Below, piece after piece: positions 1 through 7,776 of a stretch of DNA of 18,909 bases. The stretch comes from a bacterium (GTDB lineage Bacteria > Planctomycetota > UBA1135 > UBA2386), in the NCBI GenBank assembly GCA_011051855.1, contig DRKG01000522.1:1-18909 (forward strand), given 5' to 3'. The translations under genes and the position numbers were made by a program. How positions within the stretch are numbered: the stretch's first letter is position 1; every line of letters begins with the position of its first letter. The notes beneath the pieces were generated by a model that made no database searches, had not been told where the DNA came from, and saw nothing but the letters and a program-made list of their open reading frames with translations.

Positions 1-1
1 C

Positions 2-322
2 GTCGAAGAGCGCTTGTCACTGGTGCTCGTACTCGGCCACGCCGGGTGCCGCGCGCTCCGCCCCCGACGCGACCGCCGCCCCGACGCGCTGACCGCGCGG
101 GTGGCCCGCTTGCAGTTGCTCACCGGCGCCGACAAGCGCCCGCTCGAGGAACTGCTGGTCCGCCGCCAGCGCGAACGCATCCTGGCGGCCTCCGACGAGC
201 TCGGCAGGCGCGCGCGCGCCGACGACCTGCGCGTCGTACCGGGCGTGGTCGATCCGACCACCGGCGCAATCCGGTGGTGCGCGACCAAGGTCGAGTTGAT
301 GCCGGTCGCCCCGGTCAAGTGA
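2..322 (+). CDS. C-terminal fragment of an unrecognised protein (5' end outside window)
   Basis: The frame is open from the left edge to a TGA at 320-322, so the gene begins upstream of the window and about 106 residues are visible. The visible part is rich in Arg, Leu and Ala. A hydrophobic stretch (LSLVLVLGHAG) lies at the beginning, followed by a charged, probably helical region (KRPLEELLVRRQRERILAASDEL). The end looks like short beta strands (LRVVPGVVD, IRWCATKVELMPV). I recognise no family motif. An internal TTG at 14 could be proposed as a start, but the frame runs on upstream, so a truncated longer gene is the simpler reading. A 192-bp gap separates it from the next gene on the same strand. 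Confidence 0.5.
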   Translation, partial: VEERLSLVLVLGHAGCRALRPRRDRRPDALTARVARLQLLTGADKRPLEELLVRRQRERILAASDELGRRARADDLRVVPGVVDPTTGAIRWCATKVELMPVAPVK

Positions 323-348
323 ACGGCGCGCACCGATCGCGCACCTGA

Positions 349-375
349 TGTGGACAACTGCCCAGGTTGTCCACG
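349..375. promoter_or_regulatory. Inverted pair of DnaA-box-like sequences / strong hairpin
   Basis: TGTGGACAA at 349-357 is the reverse complement of TTGTCCACA, the DnaA-box form typical of GC-rich bacteria. TTGTCCACG at 367-375 is a second copy facing the other way with one mismatch at the end. Together they make a perfect 9-bp inverted repeat (350-358 with 366-374) around a 7-nt spacer. It lies in the 192-bp gap upstream of the dynamin-like gene. It could be a DnaA-controlled site or an auxiliary DnaA-binding cluster. As RNA it could be a hairpin ending the upstream gene, but no T-run follows on either strand. The rest of the gap (376-514) shows a TGTGCA direct repeat (380-385, 396-401) and no AT-rich unwinding region. 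Confidence 0.5.
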
Positions 376-514
376 ACTTGTGCAGAAAAGATCCTGTGCA
401 AGAGCCTCCCTTCGCGCGTCATGGTTCGTTCCAATCGGGGACCCGGCGCCACGTTGCGTCATTCCCTCGCCCCCGCGGTCCCGGCCAGGGCCACCGACCC
501 CTCAAGCTCTCGCA

Positions 515-2647
515 ATGGCAACCCAGCTCGGCACCTACTGCCAGCAGTTCGACGGCACGCTGCGCCCCGTGCTGACCGACCTCGACCTCGCCATCAAGGC
601 ACTCGCGCAGGCATCCGACGACACCCCGAGCAAGTCGCTGCACGTGCCGCTGCTCGAACTGCAACACCAACTGCAGGCGCTGTGCGACAAGGTCAAGGAG
701 CAGCAGGCCTACGTGCTGATCTTCGGCCCGCTCAAGTCCGGCAAATCGACGCTGATGAACGCCATCGCCGCGTCCTACGTCAGCGAGGTGTCGAGCCTGC
801 CGGCCTACCCGTGCTTGGTGTTCGTGCGCGCCGGCAAGCAGCGCAAGTTCGTCGTCACCTGCTACGACGGCAGCACGCGCACCTTCACCGATGCGAACGA
901 GCTGCACGACGACATCAGCCGCGCACACACCGACCTCGCGCAGGCGATCCGCAAGGCCGAGGAGCAGGCCCTCGCGTTCGACCCGCAGGAACACTTCCGC
1001 CAGGCGATCCGCCGCGTCGACGTGCACGTGCCCGACAGCAAGCTGGAGAAGAACGGCGCCGTCTTGGTCGATACGCCCGGGCTCTACACGCGCATGCGCT
1101 TCGGCTACGACCGCATGACCCGCGACTTTCGCAACGCCGCGGCGTGCGCGATCTTCGTGGTCAAGAGCGACACCCTGTTCCTCGAGCAGGTGTTCGCCGA
1201 GTTCCAGCAACTGCTCGACCTGTTCAGCCGCATCTTCCTGGTGGTCAACGTCGACTCGCACAAACGCGACGTCGGCCCCGACGGCAAGCTGGTGCCGAGC
1301 CTCGAGCAATCGCGCCCCGAAGAGGTGCTGAAGGCATTCGAGCAACTGGCGATGTCGGCACCGCTGCAGCAGGCGGCCAAAGAAGGTCGCGTGCGCATGT
1401 ATCCGGTCGATCTGCTGCACGCCGCCAGCAGCCGCCTGAGCAAGTCGGGCGGCAAGACGGCACCACAGGGCTTCCAAGCGTTCGAGCGGGACCTCGACGA
1501 CTACCTCGCGAGCAGCGAATACCTGTCCGCGTTCCTGCGCGATTCGCTGCAGCGCGCCGACTCCCTGCTCGGCGAGATGCAGCAGCACTTCGAACGCGAG
1601 GACGCACGCCAGCTCGAAGCGCGGGTGGCCGAGCTCGACCGCGAATGCGACTGGCTGCGGCACGAGCAGAAGCGCCTGCAGGGTGCACTCGGACTCGACT
1701 GGACCGAGGCATTCGCGCGCGGCCGGCGCGACGTCGACGCCGAAATCGAACGCAGCGCGCGCGACCGCGGAGCCAAGCTGCTGCGCACGCTCGGCGCGTC
1801 GATCGACACCTGGTTCCTGTCGAGCCAGAGCCTGCAGTGGCTGGTGCAGGGGCAGTGGTCGCCGCTGGTGCGCGACTACCGCGAAGCGGTCACCGAGGCC
1901 GGCAGGCAGGCGTTCGAACAGGTCACGGCGCAGGCCGGCGCGGGCATCGATCTGCCCGACGGCGTCGCCGACCTCGCCCACCGCGCCGGCATCGACCTGC
2001 GCCAACTGCGCCGTGACGCCCTGGCCGCGCTCGGCAAGGTCGCCTGGCCCGAGCGGGCGATCGTGCCGGTCGACGTGCGCCACATCCCCGTCAAGAAGGG
2101 CGTGCTCGACCGACTGGCCTTCCGTTCGCTCACCAAGGTGCGCGAACGCCTGTTCGGCGCCTTCGACAAGCCCGACCACAAGCTGCCCGGCAAGGACAAG
2201 GCCAAGCACCTCGGCGAACCCGGCCGCCTGCACCTGCACCAGTGCGTCGCGCAGTTCCGCGCCGAACTGTTGCCGCAGGCCACCGAAACCCTCGGTCGCC
2301 ACTTCGGGCAGCGCTTCTTCGACGCCGCCTGCAAGCTCCTGCGCGAATGCCTGGACGCCTACGCACCGGCGCTGCAGGAACGCCTCGACGCGCTCGAATC
2401 CGAACGCACCTACTTGATGGCCATTGCCTCACCGCTGCGCGAACTCGGCCGGCTGACCAGCGACACCCGCCAACGGCTCACCGCGCTGGCGACGCAGTTC
2501 GCGCGCGCGGCGGAATTGACGCCGGCGGCCAAGGACGTCGTGCTCGACCCGAAGACCCCGCCGCAGGCGGCGCCGAAGAGCCGCAGGAGAAACCCGTCCA
2601 ACCGACGTTCGCGAGCTCGTCCGCAGGAAGGTCGTCCGCGGGGCTGA
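515..2647 (+). CDS. Dynamin-like large GTPase
   Basis: This is a 710-residue protein with an N-terminal GTPase domain of the bacterial dynamin-like type. The P-loop GPLKSGKST is at residues 71-79, the G3 motif DTPG at 186-189, and a G4-like NVDS at 245-248 after a hydrophobic strand (IFLVV). A charged helical stretch follows at about 395-450, and the tail is very basic (Arg, Pro, Ser). The family hydrolyses GTP to remodel or tether membranes. The usual G2 PTT-type threonine is not evident: the matching stretch reads LPAYPCLVFV. No clear transmembrane helix is visible. The frame extends upstream to 350, but those extra 55 codons lie across the DnaA-box hairpin and read as low-complexity sequence, so the ATG at 515 is preferred. 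It ends 7 bp from the convergent lon-like gene. The GTPase call is firm; the cellular role is unknown. Confidence 0.82.
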   Translation: MATQLGTYCQQFDGTLRPVLTDLDLAIKALAQASDDTPSKSLHVPLLELQHQLQALCDKVKEQQAYVLIFGPLKSGKSTLMNAIAASYVSEVSSLPAYPCLVFVRAGKQRKFVVTCYDGSTRTFTDANELHDDISRAHTDLAQAIRKAEEQALAFDPQEHFRQAIRRVDVHVPDSKLEKNGAVLVDTPGLYTRMRFGYDRMTRDFRNAAACAIFVVKSDTLFLEQVFAEFQQLLDLFSRIFLVVNVDSHKRDVGPDGKLVPSLEQSRPEEVLKAFEQLAMSAPLQQAAKEGRVRMYPVDLLHAASSRLSKSGGKTAPQGFQAFERDLDDYLASSEYLSAFLRDSLQRADSLLGEMQQHFEREDARQLEARVAELDRECDWLRHEQKRLQGALGLDWTEAFARGRRDVDAEIERSARDRGAKLLRTLGASIDTWFLSSQSLQWLVQGQWSPLVRDYREAVTEAGRQAFEQVTAQAGAGIDLPDGVADLAHRAGIDLRQLRRDALAALGKVAWPERAIVPVDVRHIPVKKGVLDRLAFRSLTKVRERLFGAFDKPDHKLPGKDKAKHLGEPGRLHLHQCVAQFRAELLPQATETLGRHFGQRFFDAACKLLRECLDAYAPALQERLDALESERTYLMAIASPLRELGRLTSDTRQRLTALATQFARAAELTPAAKDVVLDPKTPPQAAPKSRRRNPSNRRSRARPQEGRPRG

Positions 2648-2654
2648 CCCGGCG

Positions 2655-5105
2655 TTACAGCCCGGCGAGCTGACGGAAGCGCGCCAGCGTCGCGCGCACG
2701 AGGTCCAACACTTCGCCGGCCGGCCGGTCGGTGAACAGTTCGATCGCATCCTGCACGCTCGACACCGCGTGCACGGCGAACGTGCCGTCTTCGACCGCCT
2801 GCACCACGTCGACGTCCAGCATCAGGTCGCCGACGTTGGCGTGCGGCAACACCACACCCTGGCGGCCGGTCAACCGCCGCGCCTTGCACAGCCGGAAGAA
2901 GCCCTCGATCTTGTCGTTGACGCCCGCGACCGCCTGCACCTCGCCCTTCTGGTTGACGCTGCCGGTGATCGCATAGGCCTGCAAGAGCGGCACGTTCGCC
3001 AGCGAGCTGAGCAACGCCAACAACTGCGCCAGCGACGCGCTGTCGCCCTCGACGCCGTTGTAGAGTTGCTCGAAGCAGATCGTCGCCTGCATGCACAGCG
3101 GACCGTCGTCGCCGAACTCCTGCAGCAGGAAGCCCTCGAGGATCATCACACCCTTGTCGTGGATCGGTCCCGACAGTTGCGCCAAACCCTCGATGTTGAC
3201 CAGCCCGGAACGCTGCGCGGTCGCCACCCCGCTGTTGCAGGTGATGCGGCACGGCCGGCCGAACTCGATCGTGCCGGTGTCGAGCACCGTCAGTGCGTTG
3301 ATCTGGCCGACGGCGTTGCCCTTCGTCGACAACCGCATGTAGCCCGATGCGTAGCCGCGTTCGGTCAGTTCTTGCGCCAGGTCGTGACGCTGGCGGCGCA
3401 GCGAGATCGCGGCGCGCACGTGCTCGCCGGTCACGTGGTCGGAACGCCGGCAGCGAGCCTCGAACGAAGCCTCGCGGGCCAGGTCACCGATCTCGCTGTA
3501 ACGGGTGATCAACCGGTCGCGGCGGCCGGCCTGCCGTGCGCCGTACTCGGCGATCGCCGCCATCGCGTCGGGTCGCAGCGGCAGCAGATTCTCGCCTTCG
3601 ACCAGCCACTGCAGGTAGTCGGCATAGCGCGTCAGCCCCTTCTTGTTGGCCGGGATCGTGGCGTCGAACTCGGCGTGGATCTTGAACACGCTCGGGAACT
3701 GTGCGTCCTCGGCGGCGAGTTGCTCGTAGACGCCGGGTTCGCCGATCAGCACCACCTTGAGGTCGATCGGGATCGCCTGCGGCTGCAGCGAGCCGGTGGT
3801 CGCCGCGGCGCTCTGGTCGAAGTCGCGGATCTCGAGCAGACCGCTCTGCAGCACGCGCTTCAACTGGTTCCACACCCCCGGCTCGCGCAGCACGTCGAGA
3901 CAACGCAGCACCAGGTATCCACCCTCGGCGCGCAGCATCGCCCCCGGATGCAGTTGCAGCGGCCCCGGCAACCCGCTCTCCGGCGCGCTGACGGTGCCGA
4001 AAAGGTTGCCGAAGTTCGGGTTGGTCTCGATGATCACCGGGCACGCGTCGGAAAACGACGTCTTCACCACCTGCGAGTGGAACTCGCCGAGGCGCGGCTC
4101 GGCCGTCGTCGACATCAACTCGAAGCGGGTCTCGTCCTCGGTCTCGATCTCGGTGCCGACGAACTCGTGCAGGTTGCGTTCCACGAACTCGCCGCACTGG
4201 TCGAGCCAGTCGGCGACCTCGGGCTGCGGCCAGCGCTTGACGAACTGCTTCTGGTTGGTCTGCAGCACGCGCCAGGCGAGCTGCCGGTCCATGCTGCGCA
4301 GCTCCGCCTCGGCGCGGGTGAACTCTTCGCGGATACGATCGCCGACCTCGTCGAGGCGATCGAGCAACTGCTCGCGCTGCCGCAACAGCAGTTGCCGCTG
4401 CTCGTCGCTGACCTTGCCTTCGAGCACCAACGCCGACAGGGCGTCGAGCGTGATCGGCTCGCCGTCGACGACCGGATAGATGTCCGCCGTCGACGAGCCG
4501 TTCTGCGCCTGGAACGTGACCAGCGCGCAACCCTGCTTCTGCGCCTGCCGCTGCAGCGCGTCCATGATGCGCCGCTCGCGGTTGGCGCTGGCCCGCTTGA
4601 CGACGCGGCGCGACATGCGGTGCGGACGCGAACGCAGCGCGCCGAGCAGCGCGCTGTGCAGGCTGCGGCCGAACTCGAGCAGTTCGTCGCGGAACGCCGG
4701 CCCCTTGCCGGGCGGCAGCGACAGCAGCAGCGGGCGATTGGGTTCGCGGAAGTTGGTCACGAACACGCGGTCCGGCACCCGGCGGCAGACCGGCTGGATG
4801 TCGCGCAACAACATCTCGACGACCGCCGTGCGGCCGGACCCGATCAGCCCCGACACGAACAGGTTGTAGCCCTGGGCGTGGATCGACAAACCGGTGCGCA
4901 GCGCCGCCATCGGGCGCTCCTGGCCGATCAGGAACGCCGCCGTCGGCGCCTTGCCCGACGGCTTCAACGGCGGGCAGCTCCAGCGCAGCTTGTCGGGCGG
5001 TACCGGACCGCTCTGGCCGCCGCCGGCGCCGCGGCCACTGCGCGCCCGGACCGCGCGCCGCCGGGGCACGCGCCGGCCGTCGCCGGTCGACGAGGAGCGG
5101 CTCAC
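2655..5105 (-). CDS. Lon-like ATP-dependent protease (LonC/YcbZ-type, AAA_32 plus S16 domain)
   Basis: The predicted 816-residue protein matches the Lon-like family that has an AAA_32 ATPase region and a C-terminal S16 serine-lysine protease domain. IGQERPMAAL (about 61-70) leads into a degenerate P-loop GLIGSGRT (86-93), where Arg replaces the usual Lys as is common in this family. A helical insertion spans about 170-300. The GGYLVL box follows near 395-400. The protease dyad is Ser689 in EGDSAS and Lys732 in GVNDKIEGF, preceded by TGSVNQKGEVQAV. The role is cytosolic protein quality control; substrates are unknown. The start is chosen as GTG at 5105 because it overlaps the TGA of the upstream usp gene as GTGA, the usual sign of translational coupling. 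A GTG at 5129 would add eight residues. The first 40 residues are Arg/Gly-rich and weakly conserved in appearance. Confidence 0.88.
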   Translation of the reverse strand: MSRSSSTGDGRRVPRRRAVRARSGRGAGGGQSGPVPPDKLRWSCPPLKPSGKAPTAAFLIGQERPMAALRTGLSIHAQGYNLFVSGLIGSGRTAVVEMLLRDIQPVCRRVPDRVFVTNFREPNRPLLLSLPPGKGPAFRDELLEFGRSLHSALLGALRSRPHRMSRRVVKRASANRERRIMDALQRQAQKQGCALVTFQAQNGSSTADIYPVVDGEPITLDALSALVLEGKVSDEQRQLLLRQREQLLDRLDEVGDRIREEFTRAEAELRSMDRQLAWRVLQTNQKQFVKRWPQPEVADWLDQCGEFVERNLHEFVGTEIETEDETRFELMSTTAEPRLGEFHSQVVKTSFSDACPVIIETNPNFGNLFGTVSAPESGLPGPLQLHPGAMLRAEGGYLVLRCLDVLREPGVWNQLKRVLQSGLLEIRDFDQSAAATTGSLQPQAIPIDLKVVLIGEPGVYEQLAAEDAQFPSVFKIHAEFDATIPANKKGLTRYADYLQWLVEGENLLPLRPDAMAAIAEYGARQAGRRDRLITRYSEIGDLAREASFEARCRRSDHVTGEHVRAAISLRRQRHDLAQELTERGYASGYMRLSTKGNAVGQINALTVLDTGTIEFGRPCRITCNSGVATAQRSGLVNIEGLAQLSGPIHDKGVMILEGFLLQEFGDDGPLCMQATICFEQLYNGVEGDSASLAQLLALLSSLANVPLLQAYAITGSVNQKGEVQAVAGVNDKIEGFFRLCKARRLTGRQGVVLPHANVGDLMLDVDVVQAVEDGTFAVHAVSSVQDAIELFTDRPAGEVLDLVRATLARFRQLAGL

Positions 5106-5557
5106 GCCCTTGCCACCAACACCGGGCACGGCGCGGCCTTCAGGATCTCACCCGCGGTGCTGCCCAGCAGCGCCTTCATGATGCCGTGGCGGCCCTGCGA
5201 GCGGACCAGGATCAAATCGACGCGCTCGACCAGCGCTTCCTTGAGGATCTGCTCTTCGACGTCTTCGGAGAACGTCAGGTGGCCGAGCGCCTGCACTCCG
5301 GCCTCGGCGGCGCGGTCGACCATCGCCTGCAGCTTGTTCTGCACTTCCTCCTGCAGTTCCTGCTCGAAGCTGGAACCGCCGCCGGCCGCGCCGTGGTGGC
5401 CGATCAGGTTGACGGTCGCCGGGGTGTCGATGACCGCCAACAACAACAGCTCGGCGCGCAACTGCGCCGCCAGACCGATGGCGTAACCGACTTCCGGCTC
5501 GCGGGATTCCGCGAGATCGACGGGCGCGAGGATGCGGCGCACGACCGGTTGACCCAT
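5102..5557 (-). CDS. Universal stress protein, UspA family
   Basis: This 151-residue single-domain protein has the UspA alpha/beta fold. It opens with the strand and Asp of ILAPVDLAES (about 9-18) and has a middle helix rich in Glu and Gln (about 62-86). It ends with the nucleotide-site signature region: VDLILVRSQGRHG, then LLGSTAGEIL, then the closing strand CPVLVARA. The GxxG and GST elements suggest an ATP-binding type. Such proteins support survival under stress and are often dimeric and cytosolic. The ATG at 5557 has a weak AGGA about 10 nt upstream. Its TGA overlaps the GTG start of the lon-like protease, so the two are probably made together as a small stress or proteostasis operon. 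It is divergent from the hlyD-like gene across 86 bp, where no convincing promoter could be assigned. Confidence 0.9.
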   Translation of the reverse strand: MGQPVVRRILAPVDLAESREPEVGYAIGLAAQLRAELLLLAVIDTPATVNLIGHHGAAGGGSSFEQELQEEVQNKLQAMVDRAAEAGVQALGHLTFSEDVEEQILKEALVERVDLILVRSQGRHGIMKALLGSTAGEILKAAPCPVLVARA

Positions 5558-5643
5558 AGGGCTGCGATCCTAGCCACAACCGCCAGCAATTCGAGGGATC
5601 GTCCGCTATCCTGCCGCGCCCTCCCACTCTGCCCAGCCCGCCC

Positions 5644-7047
5644 TTGGATCTCAACGCCCTCAAGATCGAACGCCAGCCGAAGGCCAAGCGCCGCCGCGGC
5701 AGCCCGTGGCCGGTGCGCGTCGCACTCCTGGCGATCGTCGGCGGCGGCATCACGTTCGCCTGGCCCGTCCTGCACGACCTCTACGACGACCTGTCGCTGC
5801 CGGCGGTGCGCACCTTCCGCGTCGTCGAGACCAGCCGCGCCGGTGCCGCGGCGGTGCGCGGAGCGGCCGCCAACGGCTACGTGGTCGCCGCCCGGCGCGC
5901 AGCGCTGTCGTCGGACGTGCCCGGCCGCATCGTCGAAATGAACGTGCGGGAAGGTTCGGTGGTGAAGAAGGGGTTCGTGGTCGCGCGCCTGTTCGCCGAC
6001 GACTACCGCGCAGCCTGGCAGCGGGCCGAGGCCGACCTCACCGCCGCCACCACTGCGGTGGCACGCGCCCGCATCAGCGCACGGATCGCCGAGCGGGTGG
6101 CCGAGGAGGCCGAGAGCTCGGTCGAAGTCGCCGCCGAGCAGGTCGCCGAGGCACGCGCTGCCGAGGAGTTCGCGGCGACCGAACTACGGCGCGTCGAGGG
6201 CCTCGTCGCCAACGGCATGGCCAACCAGAACCGCCTGCAGGCCGCGCAGCGCGACCTGAAGAGCACGGCGGCGCGCGCCCGCTCGCTCGCCGCCGCCCAT
6301 CGCAACGCGGTGCAGCGACTGGCGACCGCCCGCGCGCGCGCCGAACTCGCCGCGATCGACATCCAAGCCGCCGAGCAACGGGAAGGCGCCGCCCGCGCCG
6401 CGCGCGACCAGGCCAGGGCCACCCTCGACAAGACCGACGTCAAGGCACCATTCGACGGCATCGTCGTGCTCAAGGACGCCGAGGTCGGCGAGGTGGTCTC
6501 CCCCAACGCCCAGGGCGGCAGCAACGCACGCGGTGCGATCTGCACCATGGTCGACCTCGACTCGCTCGAGGTGCAGGCGAACGTGCCCGAGACGACGCTG
6601 TCGTCGGTGCGGCTCGGCGCGCCCGCCGACGTGTTCCTCGACGCCTTCCCCGACGACCGCTACGAGGGCACCGTCGACCGCATCTGGCCGACCGCCGACC
6701 GCCAGAAGGCGACCGTCGAGGTGCGCATCCGACTGGCCCACAAGGACGAACGGCTCAGGCCCGAAATGGGCGTGCGCATCGTATTCCGCCGCGGCGACCA
6801 GCCGGCCGCGCCGACCGAGCCGGAGCACCGCATCGTAGTGCCGGCCGAGACGATCGTGCGAGTCGACGGCCGCACCGGCGCGTTCGTGCTCGACCACGAC
6901 ACCGTGCGGTTCACCGAGATCTCCGCCGCCGCTCCCAAGAGCGGTCGGGTCGCGATCGACGCCGGCCTCGCCCCCGACCAGCTCATCGTGCTCGACCCGC
7001 CGACGACCCTGCGCGACGGCGACCGCGTGCGCATCCGCAAGCAGTGA
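5644..7047 (+). CDS. HlyD/MacA-type periplasmic adaptor subunit
   Basis: This 467-residue membrane fusion protein starts with a basic cytosolic segment (KAKRRR) and has one anchor helix at about 24-44. The first lipoyl half follows at about 76-117 (ANGYVVAARRAALSSDVPGR, then EGSVVKKGFVVARL). A long Ala/Glu/Arg-rich coiled-coil hairpin spans about 120-260. The second lipoyl half is near 263-290 (VKAPFDGIVV, GEVVSPNA). Beta-barrel and membrane-proximal domains complete it. Such adaptors bridge an inner-membrane transporter and an outer-membrane partner. The start is TTG at 5644 after a pyrimidine-rich leader with no Shine-Dalgarno sequence. A GTG start further in would cut into the anchor, so TTG is kept. 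The ABC ATPase follows 19 bp later, which makes it the first gene of the transporter operon. No TolC-like gene is in the window. Confidence 0.88.
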   Translation: MDLNALKIERQPKAKRRRGSPWPVRVALLAIVGGGITFAWPVLHDLYDDLSLPAVRTFRVVETSRAGAAAVRGAAANGYVVAARRAALSSDVPGRIVEMNVREGSVVKKGFVVARLFADDYRAAWQRAEADLTAATTAVARARISARIAERVAEEAESSVEVAAEQVAEARAAEEFAATELRRVEGLVANGMANQNRLQAAQRDLKSTAARARSLAAAHRNAVQRLATARARAELAAIDIQAAEQREGAARAARDQARATLDKTDVKAPFDGIVVLKDAEVGEVVSPNAQGGSNARGAICTMVDLDSLEVQANVPETTLSSVRLGAPADVFLDAFPDDRYEGTVDRIWPTADRQKATVEVRIRLAHKDERLRPEMGVRIVFRRGDQPAAPTEPEHRIVVPAETIVRVDGRTGAFVLDHDTVRFTEISAAAPKSGRVAIDAGLAPDQLIVLDPPTTLRDGDRVRIRKQ

Positions 7048-7066
7048 AGCCACAACCTCCGCCCCG

Positions 7067-7774
7067 ATGACCACAGCCATCACCCTTCGTTCCCTGACCA
7101 AGACCTACACCCGCGGCGGCGAGACGCTGCGCGTGCTCGACGGCCTCGACCTCGACATGGACGCCGCCACGTTCTACGCGCTGATGGGGCCATCGGGCTC
7201 TGGCAAGACCACGCTGCTGAACCTGGTCGGCGGCCTCGACCACGCCGACGGCGGCACGATTACCGTCGGCGGCGAGGATCTCGACCAGCTTTCCGACACC
7301 GAACTGGCCGAATGGCGCGCCGAGAACGTCGGTTTCGTATTCCAGGGCTTCAACCTGCTGCCGGTGCTCAGCGCGCGTGAGAACGTCGAACTGCCGCTGC
7401 TGTTGACGCCGCTGTCGCGCAGCCAGCGCCGCGCCCAGGCCGAACGGGCGCTCGAACTGGTCGGACTGAAGGATCGCATGAACCACAAGCCGCGCGAACT
7501 GTCCGGCGGTCAGGAGCAACGCGTCGCGATTGCGCGCGCGATCGCCACCGACCCGCAGGTGATCCTCGCCGACGAACCGACCGGCGACCTCGACCGCGAA
7601 ACCGCCGATGCGGTGCTCGAGATGATGCAGCGCCTCAACAAGGAACTGCACAAGACGATCCTGATGGTCACCCACGACCCGCAGGCGGCGACCTACGCCG
7701 ACAAGGTGATCCACCTCGACAAGGGCCGACTCGGCCGCATCGACGACAACACCACGGCCGCGGCGGAGGCGTAG
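7067..7774 (+). CDS. ABC transporter ATPase, MacB/LolD-like
   Basis: This 235-residue nucleotide-binding subunit has every expected motif: Walker A GPSGSGKTT (41-49), Q-loop VFQGFN (Gln93), signature LSGGQ (145-149), Walker B VILADEP (165-171) and the H-loop His203 in VTHD. The signature continues EQR where QQR is more usual. Length and sequence match the family that pairs with FtsX-like permeases in macrolide, lipoprotein and peptide export (MacB ATPase, LolD, FtsE). It energises mechanotransmission by the two permeases that follow; the first starts 2 bp after its stop. The ATG at 7067 is the only sensible start. Substrate cannot be told from the sequence. Confidence 0.93.
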   Translation: MTTAITLRSLTKTYTRGGETLRVLDGLDLDMDAATFYALMGPSGSGKTTLLNLVGGLDHADGGTITVGGEDLDQLSDTELAEWRAENVGFVFQGFNLLPVLSARENVELPLLLTPLSRSQRRAQAERALELVGLKDRMNHKPRELSGGQEQRVAIARAIATDPQVILADEPTGDLDRETADAVLEMMQRLNKELHKTILMVTHDPQAATYADKVIHLDKGRLGRIDDNTTAAAEA

Positions 7775-7776
7775 CG

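Noticed and set aside
350..514. N-terminal extension of the dynamin-like protein from the ATG at 350
   Set aside because: The extension overlies the DnaA-box hairpin and reads as unstructured Pro/Arg/Ser sequence. The ATG at 515 starts a normal-looking helical N-terminus.
349..514. Replication origin (oriC)
   Set aside because: Only two boxes are convincing, there is no AT-rich unwinding stretch, and no dnaA, dnaN, gidA or parAB gene is present.
2648..2654. Bidirectional terminator between the dynamin-like and lon-like genes
   Set aside because: The gap is only 7 bp and no hairpin with a T-run is visible at either gene end.
2769..5486. A 905-codon open frame on the + strand opposite the lon-like and usp genes
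   Set aside because: It crosses two well-supported genes, has no recognisable domain, and has the composition of an antisense shadow.
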